The notes below the pieces were generated by a model that was given only the letters and a program-made list of their open reading frames with translations, had not been told where the DNA came from and did not search any database. The position numbers and the translations under genes are program-made. A DNA stretch of 9,129 bases from Candidatus Nomurabacteria bacterium (GTDB lineage: Bacteria > Patescibacteriota > Minisyncoccia > Phycocordibacterales > UBA9973): NCBI GenBank assembly GCA_023267515.1, contig JAHFNF010000026.1, forward strand, positions 1-9,129, given 5' to 3'. Every line of letters starts with the position of its first letter. Position 1 is the stretch's first letter. Positions 1 to 4,527 of this stretch are shown here, one piece after another.

Positions 1-1
1 T

Positions 2-151
2 GCCCAAGAAGAGGCAAAGCGGGAAAAAGGCAAGCAATTTATGATCTGGGGGATTGTGGCCATAACTGTGATGTTCTCCATCTGGGGCTTGGTGAAAATA
101 CTCGGAACTACCTTTAACCTGCATAATGCTGCCCCAGCTATCCACCCCTAG
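2..151 (+). CDS. T4SS pilin-like two-helix membrane protein, C-terminal fragment
   Basis: This is the last 49 codons of an open frame that enters from the left edge and stops at TAG. The visible part starts in a charged loop (EEAKREKGKQF), passes through one hydrophobic helix (about IWGIVAITVMFSIWGLVKIL) and ends in a short polar tail. The same loop-helix pattern, E-E-x-K-x-x-G-K followed by M-x-x-G-I and a V/I-W-G/T-L motif, recurs in the next two genes, so these are three tandem paralogues. Small proteins of this layout in Patescibacteria are usually assigned to the VirB2/TrbC-like type IV secretion pilin family (recalled as Pfam T4SS_pilin). They are inner-membrane proteins thought to assemble into a pilus or conjugation-like channel. 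The start, signal peptide and first helix are outside the window. The family call is inference from the paralogues; the fragment being coding is well supported. Confidence 0.8.
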   Translation, partial: AQEEAKREKGKQFMIWGIVAITVMFSIWGLVKILGTTFNLHNAAPAIHP

Positions 152-169
152 CTTTCCCCAGTCCACCTA

Positions 170-196
170 TTGCCAGTCAAGCCCTTATGTTATAAT
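170..196 (+). promoter_or_regulatory. Promoter of the second and third pilin-like genes
   Basis: A perfect -10 box TATAAT (191-196) is preceded by TG and one base, which makes an extended -10. A TTGCCA at 170-175 is a possible -35, but its spacing is only 15 bp. Transcription would start near 203, leaving a leader of about 58 nt before the ATG at 261. A 10-bp palindrome, ATAGGCCTAT (199-208), sits on the predicted start site. No Shine-Dalgarno sequence is seen ahead of 261. Confidence 0.6.
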
Positions 197-260
197 AGAT
201 AGGCCTATTATTTAGGATTTATTATTAAGGTCGCTTAATTATTATCAGTAACATTATTAT

Positions 261-647
261 ATGAAGAAAAAAATTATTTCATTGGTCAGTTTTGCGTCAA
301 TTTTGACACCGCTTTTTGTGTTCGCTCAGTACGGAAACTGCGGCAATCCAGATAGCACCGTGTTCTATATGCTTTGTCGTGTTCAAGGTCTTTTAAACAC
401 CTTGATGCCGTTGCTCGTGGCCCTCGGTGTCGTTTACTTTATCTGGGGAGTGGTATCCTACGTTATTGCCAAGGAAGAAGAAGCCAAGAAAGCTGGCCGA
501 GATAAGATGATCTATGGTCTTATCGGTCTTGTAGTCATCGTCTCTGTCTGGGGCCTTGTGGCAATCTTGAAAAAGACTTTTGGCGTTACTTCAAACCAGA
601 ACACTCAAATCCCTTGTATTCCTATCCCGCCAAACCTCACTTGTTAA
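261..647 (+). CDS. T4SS pilin-like protein (VirB2/TrbC-type), cysteine-containing
   Basis: This 128-residue protein has a clear Sec signal peptide (KKK, hydrophobic core, VFA at 20-22, probable cut before Q23). It then has two transmembrane helices, about 44-69 and 83-103, joined by a charged loop EEEAKKAGRDK (72-82), and a proline-rich exported tail. It shares YF-x-WG in helix 1, EE-x-K-x-x-G in the loop and V-W-x-L in helix 2 with its neighbours. Four cysteines (27, 39, 119, 128) all fall outside the helices on the predicted exported side, so disulfides are possible; the third paralogue has none. The layout fits the small T4SS_pilin family of Patescibacteria, presumed subunits of a pilus or secretion channel. 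The start is the first ATG after the promoter; no Shine-Dalgarno site precedes it. The next gene follows after 21 bp, so the two are probably co-transcribed. Exact function is inferred. Confidence 0.85.
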   Translation: MKKKIISLVSFASILTPLFVFAQYGNCGNPDSTVFYMLCRVQGLLNTLMPLLVALGVVYFIWGVVSYVIAKEEEAKKAGRDKMIYGLIGLVVIVSVWGLVAILKKTFGVTSNQNTQIPCIPIPPNLTC

Positions 648-668
648 TCAAATAAGATATAAACAAGA

Positions 669-1013
669 ATGCATTTATTTAATGTCGCTTATGCCAGCGA
701 GAGTCTGGATCAGTTTATAGTGAAGGTGGACAACCTCATAATTAATCCACTCATCGTTCTGCTTTTTGCTTTGGCGCTCGCGTATTTTCTCTGGGGCATA
801 TTTGAATTTCTCTCAAATACCGACAACGAAGAAAAGCGCACCTCCGGCAAAAAACATATGCTTTTCGGAATCATTGGTATTACAGTGATGATGGCTGTCT
901 GGACTCTGCTCAACATTGTCTTAAACACTCTCGGTGTCACCGGTATCAATCCTGAGCAGGGGACCGTGCACTTAAACAATTACAATCCGTCACCTAGTAA
1001 TTTCTTTCATTAA
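669..1013 (+). CDS. T4SS pilin-like protein, cysteine-free paralogue
   Basis: This 114-residue protein is a paralogue of the gene before it. Two transmembrane helices, about 24-48 and 64-85, flank the charged loop DNEEKRTSGKK (52-62). YF-x-WG (39-43), the M-x-x-G-I-I-G start of helix 2 and the AVW-x-L motif match its neighbours. The N-terminus is short: MHLFNVAYAS ends in an AYA motif like a signal-peptidase site but has almost no hydrophobic core. An in-frame TAA at 660-662 rules out a longer N-terminus. It may use helix 1 as its export signal, or it may have lost its leader. It has no cysteine. It lies 21 bp after the second pilin gene, is probably on the same transcript, and is followed by a strong hairpin. 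A VirB2-like pilin or channel subunit is the best guess. Confidence 0.83.
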   Translation: MHLFNVAYASESLDQFIVKVDNLIINPLIVLLFALALAYFLWGIFEFLSNTDNEEKRTSGKKHMLFGIIGITVMMAVWTLLNIVLNTLGVTGINPEQGTVHLNNYNPSPSNFFH

Positions 1014-1044
1014 ATAAAAAGACAAAGAAAAAATTGGCAAAGAA

Positions 1045-1078
1045 AAAACACAGTTTCGTTTTCACGAAACTGTGTTTT
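1045..1078. terminator. Bidirectional terminator between convergent operons
   Basis: A perfect 14-bp inverted repeat (arms 1045-1058 and 1065-1078) encloses a 6-nt loop. It lies between the end of the pilin genes (1013) and the end of the minus-strand membrane-protein gene (1106). Read on the minus strand, the hairpin runs straight into six T residues, a classic intrinsic terminator. On the plus strand the 3' arm ends in four T. It probably stops transcription from both sides. Confidence 0.88.
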
Positions 1079-1105
1079 GGTTTGCGCCGTAGCGCGATAA
1101 AGAAC

Positions 1106-1783
1106 TTAATGCCGGTCAACTTCATCCCAGTAAGTGGTGATGTTTACACCGCTCACGTTAGGGTTGTCTCGGATTATTTTCCGAGTGCCAGCATCGTGGT
1201 AGCCCATTTGGACATCCGGAGCGCCATCTGCATCAATGTGGACACTTCCACCGCTTGCATACTGGACGGTAATTCCGCCATCACCGACCGGCTCGTAATC
1301 TGTGCCGGGGACAAGATACTGATTTATGACATCAGATTTGAAGTCAATGTACCTTGTCGTCTTTGTGTGGCTGATTACTGGTTCTGGTTGTGAAGCAGGC
1401 GTGTTCTCCGTGTTTTGCGTGGTCTGACCAGATTCCGCGAGCAGTTGATTGTGTCTCACGTTCCACTTGTATTGCAAGTCGTGGCAAATGATTACGACTA
1501 TCAAGATTATTAAACCCAGATAGCCCAACCACTTTTTTTGACCATACTTGCCGCCAAGGGCGAACAGTGTAAACACGAGAACACTACCCCAGAAGAAACT
1601 TGATGGGCTGTTCCAGGATTTCCAGAGCCCTGTCAGACAGAACTTGGAAAGGAAGATGAATCCGATGCAGATTATTACATCCCACATCATTCCCGGCTTG
1701 CTTTCGCCCTCTTTCTTTTTACTTTTGAGCACCGCACTCACGAAGAGCGCTGGTGCTGCTAGTTTTTTAATGAAACTTACCAT
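1106..1783 (-). CDS. Unrecognised three-helix membrane protein coupled to SPFH gene
   Basis: This 225-residue protein matches no family I recognise. After a lysine-rich, amphipathic N-terminus (4-24) come three hydrophobic helices, about 36-54, 62-78 and 85-101. A soluble C-terminal part follows: a Q/T/N/P-rich linker (about 112-137), then a glycine/aspartate-rich region of probable beta strands (about 140-225, with GGITVQYASGG and HIDADGAPDVQMG). No signal peptide or catalytic motif is evident. The ATG directly follows the TAA of the SPFH gene, with GGAGG 4-8 nt before that TAA, so translation should be coupled. Coupling to an SPFH gene, together with several helices and a beta-rich soluble domain, recalls NfeD, the usual partner of bacterial flotillins. 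I do not see NfeD sequence motifs, so at most it is an analogue. The gene is real; its role is unknown. Confidence 0.8.
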   Translation of the reverse strand: MVSFIKKLAAPALFVSAVLKSKKKEGESKPGMMWDVIICIGFIFLSKFCLTGLWKSWNSPSSFFWGSVLVFTLFALGGKYGQKKWLGYLGLIILIVVIICHDLQYKWNVRHNQLLAESGQTTQNTENTPASQPEPVISHTKTTRYIDFKSDVINQYLVPGTDYEPVGDGGITVQYASGGSVHIDADGAPDVQMGYHDAGTRKIIRDNPNVSGVNITTYWDEVDRH

Positions 1784-2902
1784 TTAGTCCTCCTTCTTTT
1801 TTGTGTCACCGTCAACGGCAACGAGTGTATTTGATGCTCCGTTGTAAACCCGGAGTTCGGTTTTTTGTGCCTGCCTTAGGTTGGCAAACTCGCCTATGTT
1901 TTTTTCGCCAATTACTTTCTTAACACTTTCAAAGTAAGCAGCGTCTGCTTCGCCATCAACTATCGCTGCTTCCTTGTTCTTTTTTGCTGTGACAACTTTC
2001 GCATCTCCTGTAAGACCAGCGATTTCTTTTGCTTTCATCGCTTTTTCCATTTCTTCGTCTCCAGGCTCGCCCAAGCTTAAGTCAATGTAATTGACTTCCA
2101 TCAAAACCGCGTTGAGGTAAAGATTTTTATCAGTGATTGCATTTGTTCTTTCCAGAACATCCTTAACAAATTCAGATTCCGGATTGGATTTGTCTGTTTT
2201 GTCTCGGAACTCCTCGTAATCTTTACCTTTTAAGGCGTCTTGCATAGCAGCTGCAAAACCGGTTTCGCCTTGAGCTAAAATAATGCCATCAGGTTTTATT
2301 TTATATATAACCTGAATAACATGTGATAGTTCAAATGTCACAGTGACCACCATATCAATTTTTACTCCTCCGGCCATTTCAATACGCAGTATTTCTATGG
2401 CGTGAGTGTAAAATCTTTTGAAATAGTTTACTGTTTCACTTTGTTCCACCAATTCGTATTTTGGCTTTCTACTTTCCGATTCATCTTGGACGCTTTGGGC
2501 TTCTTTTTCAATATACCTTGACCAGGAGACAGGGAATACAAAGATTTCCTGAATTGGAGTAAGGCCAAAATATATAAAGCCCAATTCCGTAAACAATTCT
2601 CCATTTCCAGGCGGGGCCCCGAGTTCCCATTTACCATCGTTTGTATAGTGTCCGTCTTTGAAGTTGGACAGAACGGCAACGATGTTTTCACCTTGCTTTA
2701 CAAGCTTTCCAGTTTCAGGCGCAAGCTCAGTGACGAGGTTGTCTTCTTTGGACATTTCTTTGGCTTTCGTGATGCCGAGAGCGGCAAGCACGGAGATTAT
2801 AATGAGGATACCAACGGCAATCCCAAGGGTAATCCACAAGCCGAAGTAAGACAGAGAGATGATTGTTAATATCACTCCTCCAATGATAAGTAGTGTTTTC
2901 AT
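1784..2902 (-). CDS. SPFH/band-7 (flotillin/prohibitin-like) membrane protein
   Basis: This 372-residue protein belongs to the SPFH (stomatin-prohibitin-flotillin-HflK/C) superfamily, which forms large membrane-bound rings that organise membrane microdomains or regulate proteases. Two adjacent N-terminal hydrophobic segments (about 4-20 and 22-44) anchor it. The SPFH domain spans roughly 60-275 (GENIVAVLSNFKDG, VSWSRYIEKEAQS, VVTVTFEL, ending near NAVLMEVNYIDLSLGEPGDE). A Lys/Glu/Ala-rich stretch follows (AKEIAGLTGDAKVVTAKKNK, EAAIVDGEADAAY), like the flotillin helical tail. I prefer the ATG at 2902, because AGGTGG lies 11 nt upstream; an in-frame GTG at 2917 would add five residues but overlaps that site. 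The gene heads a two-gene operon with the coupled membrane protein, has a strong promoter and a long leader. The family call is confident; the cellular role is not known. Confidence 0.88.
   Translation of the reverse strand: MKTLLIIGGVILTIISLSYFGLWITLGIAVGILIIISVLAALGITKAKEMSKEDNLVTELAPETGKLVKQGENIVAVLSNFKDGHYTNDGKWELGAPPGNGELFTELGFIYFGLTPIQEIFVFPVSWSRYIEKEAQSVQDESESRKPKYELVEQSETVNYFKRFYTHAIEILRIEMAGGVKIDMVVTVTFELSHVIQVIYKIKPDGIILAQGETGFAAAMQDALKGKDYEEFRDKTDKSNPESEFVKDVLERTNAITDKNLYLNAVLMEVNYIDLSLGEPGDEEMEKAMKAKEIAGLTGDAKVVTAKKNKEAAIVDGEADAAYFESVKKVIGEKNIGEFANLRQAQKTELRVYNGASNTLVAVDGDTKKKED
1787..1796 (-). promoter_or_regulatory. Shine-Dalgarno site of the SPFH partner gene
   Basis: Read on the minus strand, GGAGG lies inside the last codons of the SPFH gene, just ahead of its TAA and of the ATG at 1783. 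It is the best Shine-Dalgarno match in the window. It fixes the start of the partner gene and supports translational coupling of the two genes. Confidence 0.75.
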
Positions 2903-3042
2903 TTGCTTATATGCCACCTATTTATTCAGTGGTCTTTGTTAGGTTAGTTTATTATCAGTTATATTCAGCTAAATCGCCCAAAGGTTGAGCATCTTGGCAG
3001 AACATAACTAACTTCTAACCTGTTTTTCAAGTAGCAGAGTCT
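2903..3042 (-). promoter_or_regulatory. Long 5' leader of the SPFH operon
   Basis: If transcription starts about 7 nt past the -10 box (near 3042), about 140 nt are transcribed before the SPFH start codon. No coding frame or riboswitch motif that I recognise lies here. A possible long-range stem pairs CTAACCT (3015-3021) with AGGTTAG (2941-2947). The length contrasts with the near-leaderless genes elsewhere in the window. Confidence 0.4.
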
Positions 3043-3048
3043 AGGAAA

Positions 3049-3077
3049 AGTATAGCATATTAAAGCCAAAAAGTCAA
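3049..3077 (-). promoter_or_regulatory. Strong extended -10 promoter of the SPFH operon
   Basis: Read on the minus strand: -35 TTGACT (3072-3077), a 17-bp spacer, and -10 TATACT (3049-3054) preceded by ATGC, an extended -10. The -35 is embedded in the 3' arm of the terminator hairpin of the upstream gene. It closely resembles the promoter at 3854-3882, sharing the block AATATGCTATACTT. Confidence 0.83.
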
Positions 3078-3104
3078 CCCCTAGGGGCTGACTTCTGGCT
3101 TTAA
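3060..3104 (-). terminator. Terminator of the IPT/TIG gene, overlapping the next promoter
   Basis: A 45-nt inverted repeat centred on CCCCTAGGGG. In the minus-strand RNA it folds into about 21 pairs with one bulged U; the two imperfect positions become G-U pairs, which only the minus-strand transcript gets. It follows the stop codon of the IPT gene by about 20 nt. The T-run after the stem is short (CTTTAAT), so termination strength is uncertain. Confidence 0.68.
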
Positions 3105-3125
3105 TTTATAAGGTTTTTTTTCGAT

Positions 3126-3845
3126 TTAAGCGTGCTTCAATGGGGCGTGTTTATCATTCTCATTCCTATATGCTTTTCTGAAAAGGATTATCATAAAGAA
3201 TATAAGGATGGCTACTATGATCCACTGGATTATATTTGTAGGGAGGAATCCATTTGCTCCAAATAATGCGTTTCCAGCAAGGTCACTGGCAGATTCGCCA
3301 CTGTTATCGCTATTGGCTGCGTTGTCGTTAGCTGATGTATTTGAGGTGTTAGCAGTATCGTTGGTCGTTCCGCTCGACACATATCCATTACCAATGTGGA
3401 ATAGTGCGGTGTTTGAGATTTTTCCAGTATTTTGGTCGTAAACTGTTATGAAGTAGGTGCCAGTGCGAGAGGTGTCTGAATTGGAAAGTCTCATACTAAG
3501 TGAGCTTGAATTAAAGTAAGTTGTTGGTCTGTCAGAATTATTAAAGCGAGCGACATCTGCGTCAGTAAAACCATCACCTTTTATAGATACCGTAAGAGCA
3601 CCTCTTCCAGTCACTGTATAGTCCGGACTGACTGAATAAATGATAGGGGCGCTATTGTTTGTATAGTTTACTTGGTAATTAGTGTTGTAATTACTGTTGT
3701 AGTCATAATCATTACTATAATCAACAATGCCGTACTGGAAGTTATAAGTCCTTGCTTCGGCTGTTTGTACACCGAGTGTGCCCATCGCAATAAAAGCAAT
3801 AATTATTAGGCTTTTTTGTATTAAGTTGTTTTTTATATTCATCAT
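3126..3845 (-). CDS. Secreted, membrane-anchored IPT/TIG-domain protein
   Basis: This protein of about 239 residues is exported and anchored in the membrane. It has a signal peptide (NIKNNLIQK, hydrophobic core, AEA at about 29-31), then a Tyr/Asn-rich stretch (about 34-64). One IPT/TIG immunoglobulin-like domain follows (about 66-152: PIIYSVSPDYTVTGRG, VSIKGDGF, GTYFITVYDQNTGKIS), then a Ser/Thr/Asn/Asp linker (about 155-190). A C-terminal helix (about 206-223, IIQWIIVAILIFFMIILF) and a basic tail complete it. No LPXTG motif is seen. IPT/TIG domains usually mediate binding in surface proteins; the ligand here is unknown. The frame extends upstream to 3875, but that start would lie between the -35 and -10 boxes, so the paired ATGs at 3845 and 3842 are more likely. 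The mRNA should be nearly leaderless. It is a stand-alone gene between the tRNA cluster and the SPFH operon. Confidence 0.82.
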   Translation of the reverse strand: MMNIKNNLIQKSLIIIAFIAMGTLGVQTAEARTYNFQYGIVDYSNDYDYNSNYNTNYQVNYTNNSAPIIYSVSPDYTVTGRGALTVSIKGDGFTDADVARFNNSDRPTTYFNSSSLSMRLSNSDTSRTGTYFITVYDQNTGKISNTALFHIGNGYVSSGTTNDTANTSNTSANDNAANSDNSGESASDLAGNALFGANGFLPTNIIQWIIVAILIFFMIILFRKAYRNENDKHAPLKHA

Positions 3846-3853
3846 ATACCATA

Positions 3854-3882
3854 AGTATAGCATATTGAAATACAAAAGTCAA
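3854..3882 (-). promoter_or_regulatory. Promoter of the IPT/TIG gene, nearly leaderless
   Basis: Read on the minus strand: -35 TTGACT (3877-3882), 17-bp spacer, -10 TATACT (3854-3859) with the extended ATGC just before. The expected start near 3847 is only about 2 nt before the ATG at 3845. It rules out the longer frame start at 3875. Confidence 0.83.
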
Positions 3883-3905
3883 GTACCCCTTTTCCTTTAT
3901 CTTTG

Positions 3906-3987
3906 TGCTGGAGGAGGGACTCGAACCCTCAAGCCTTGCGGCACTAGTTCCTAAGACTAGCGCGTATACCAATTCCGCCACTCCAGC
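3906..3987 (-). tRNA. tRNA-Leu(TAG)
   Basis: This is a class II tRNA of 82 nt. The acceptor arms GCTGGAG and CTCCAGC pair fully, with discriminator A. The anticodon stem CTAGT/ACTAG encloses the loop CTTAGGA, giving anticodon TAG, which reads CUA and probably other CUN leucine codons. A variable arm (TGCCGCAAGGCTT region) and a T-arm with GTTCGAGTC are present. CCA is not encoded (ACAAAG follows). It shares a 24-nt block from the acceptor end through the D-arm with the other leucine tRNA at 4303, which suggests duplication. It is the last gene of the cluster. Confidence 0.95.
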
Positions 3988-3989
3988 AA

Positions 3990-4093
3990 ATTCTCTTGTC
4001 GTCACAACTCTCGGTTCGCCGACGCTCACCTCGGTCGCGACCCCGCCTCGCGGTTTTGCGTGTTCGCAAAACATCGCTGCGGCTCGGACAAGT
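3990..4093. other. GC-rich inter-tRNA spacer with nested inverted repeats
   Basis: About 100 nt between tRNA-Leu(TAG) and the 26-bp palindrome are clearly richer in G and C than the surrounding spacers. They include a perfect hairpin with an 8-bp stem and 4-nt loop (arms GTTTTGCG 4053-4060 and CGCAAAAC 4065-4072), the palindrome GGTCGCGACC (4033-4042) and two CTCGG copies. No convincing coding frame is seen; frames crossing it read through tRNA sequence. It could be an imported or repetitive extragenic element, or an RNA-processing spacer. Confidence 0.5.
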
Positions 4094-4119
4094 GGGTAAA
4101 AAAGAATTCTTTTTTACCC
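4094..4119 (-). terminator. Perfect 26-bp palindrome after tRNA-Lys, possible terminator
   Basis: The sequence is its own reverse complement: GGGT, six A, GAATTC, six T, ACCC. It begins about 4 nt after the discriminator base of tRNA-Lys. In RNA it would fold into a stem of about 11 bp with an AAUU loop and a U-rich 3' arm. It may end the tRNA transcript or set the 3' trailer for tRNA processing. The T-run lies inside the stem rather than after it, so it is not a textbook terminator. Confidence 0.5.
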
Positions 4120-4123
4120 CTAG

Positions 4124-4196
4124 TCCGCCCAGAGGGAATCGAACCCCCGACCATCTCCTTAAGAGGGAGCTGCTCTACCAGCTGAGCTATGGGCGG
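4124..4196 (-). tRNA. tRNA-Lys(CTT)
   Basis: A 73-nt tRNA. Acceptor arms CCGCCCA and TGGGCGG pair fully, with discriminator A. The D-arm GCTC-AGCTGGTAGA-GAGC is standard. The anticodon loop CTCTTAA gives anticodon CTT, which reads AAG lysine codons. The T-arm is GGGGG-TTCGATT-CCCTC. The outermost anticodon-stem pair (27-43) is a G-A mismatch. CCA is not encoded (ACTAGG follows). A decayed copy of its 5' end lies 75 bp upstream. Confidence 0.95.
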
Positions 4197-4208
4197 AAAC
4201 AAAACAAA
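4187..4208. repeat. 22-bp direct repeat, copy 1 (tRNA-Lys 5' end and flank)
   Basis: These 22 bp cover the first ten bases of tRNA-Lys and 12 bp just upstream. The identical 22 bp recur at 4262-4283, offset by 75 bp, about one tRNA length. Confidence 0.9.
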
Positions 4209-4225
4209 TTTATTCTTTAACCTAA

Positions 4226-4231
4226 ATTATA
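4226..4231 (-). promoter_or_regulatory. -10 box upstream of tRNA-Lys
   Basis: On the minus strand this reads TATAAT, a perfect -10. Transcription would start near 4219, about 23 nt before the tRNA-Lys 5' end. No good -35 is found at normal spacing, so tRNA-Lys may also depend on read-through from the upstream tRNAs. Confidence 0.45.
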
Positions 4232-4248
4232 ATGTGCTAACACTGTTA

Positions 4249-4271
4249 TCTACCAAAACAACTATGGGCGG
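4249..4271 (-). pseudogene. Decayed tRNA-Lys 5' half
   Basis: Read on the minus strand, the acceptor strand CCGCCCA and the following TAG are identical to tRNA-Lys. TGGTAGA of the D-loop recurs exactly 16 nt from the 5' end in both copies. The bases between are changed, and the anticodon arm, T-arm and 3' acceptor strand are not recognisable. It is best read as the remnant of a tandem tRNA duplication. Confidence 0.6.
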
Positions 4272-4283
4272 AAACAAAACAAA
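4262..4283. repeat. 22-bp direct repeat, copy 2 (decayed tRNA-Lys 5' end and flank)
   Basis: Identical to 4187-4208, including the 12 bp ahead of the tRNA 5' end. The flank being duplicated too shows that a segment of DNA was copied, rather than chance similarity within tRNA genes. Confidence 0.9.
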
Positions 4284-4302
4284 AAACTTTTCAAAAACCT
4301 AG

Positions 4303-4384
4303 TGCCCGAGGTGGGAGTCGAACCCACATCCCTTACGAGACACGATTTTAAGTCGTGCGCGTATACCAATTCCGCCACTCGGGC
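4303..4384 (-). tRNA. tRNA-Leu(TAA)
   Basis: A class II tRNA of 82 nt. Acceptor arms GCCCGAG and CTCGGGC pair fully, with discriminator A. The anticodon stem CACGA/TCGTG encloses the loop CTTAAAA, giving anticodon TAA, which reads UUA (and UUG by wobble). A long variable arm (TCTCGTAAGGGAT) and a T-arm with GTTCGACTC are present. CCA is not encoded (ACTAGG follows). Its first half is nearly identical to tRNA-Leu(TAG) at 3906. Confidence 0.95.
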
Positions 4385-4406
4385 AATCTGCCCACATTTG
4401 GGCTTG

Positions 4407-4478
4407 AGGCCTGGGGCGGAATTGAACCGCCGTATATTCCTTTTGCAGAGGAATGCCTTACCACTTGGCTACCAGGCC
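4407..4478 (-). tRNA. tRNA-Cys(GCA)
   Basis: A 72-nt tRNA. Acceptor arms GGCCTGG and CCAGGCC pair fully; the discriminator is U, the hallmark of cysteine tRNAs. The anticodon stem TTCCT/AGGAA encloses the loop CTGCAAA, giving anticodon GCA. D-stem GCC/GGC and T-arm GGCGG-TTCAATT-CCGCC are regular. CCA is not encoded (TCAAGC follows). It starts only 23 nt after the rbfA stop, so it may be cut from an mRNA-tRNA transcript as well as from its own promoter. Confidence 0.95.
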
Positions 4479-4498
4479 TAAACAAGTACCTGCCTACA

Positions 4499-4527
4499 AT
4501 ACTACTTTTCTCGCAGCAGTTCGTCAA
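4499..4527 (-). promoter_or_regulatory. Candidate promoter of the tRNA cluster inside the rbfA end
   Basis: Read on the minus strand: -35 TTGACG (4522-4527), 17-bp spacer, -10 TAGTAT (4499-4504, four of six). Transcription would start near 4492, about 14 nt before tRNA-Cys. It overlaps the last codons and stop of rbfA. Confidence 0.5.

Noticed and set aside
1034..1393. Plus-strand frame of 119 codons after the pilin genes
   Set aside because: It starts at a TTG inside the terminator hairpin and lies antisense to the well-supported SPFH partner gene.
3846..3875. Longer start for the IPT/TIG protein
   Set aside because: The extra ten codons lie between the -35 and -10 boxes of its own promoter and would disrupt the signal peptide.
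3742..4074. Minus-strand frame of 110 codons across tRNA-Leu(TAG) and the GC-rich spacer
   Set aside because: Its middle is a translation of the tRNA (the AGVAELVYALVLG string is a familiar tRNA artefact), and its end overlaps the IPT gene.
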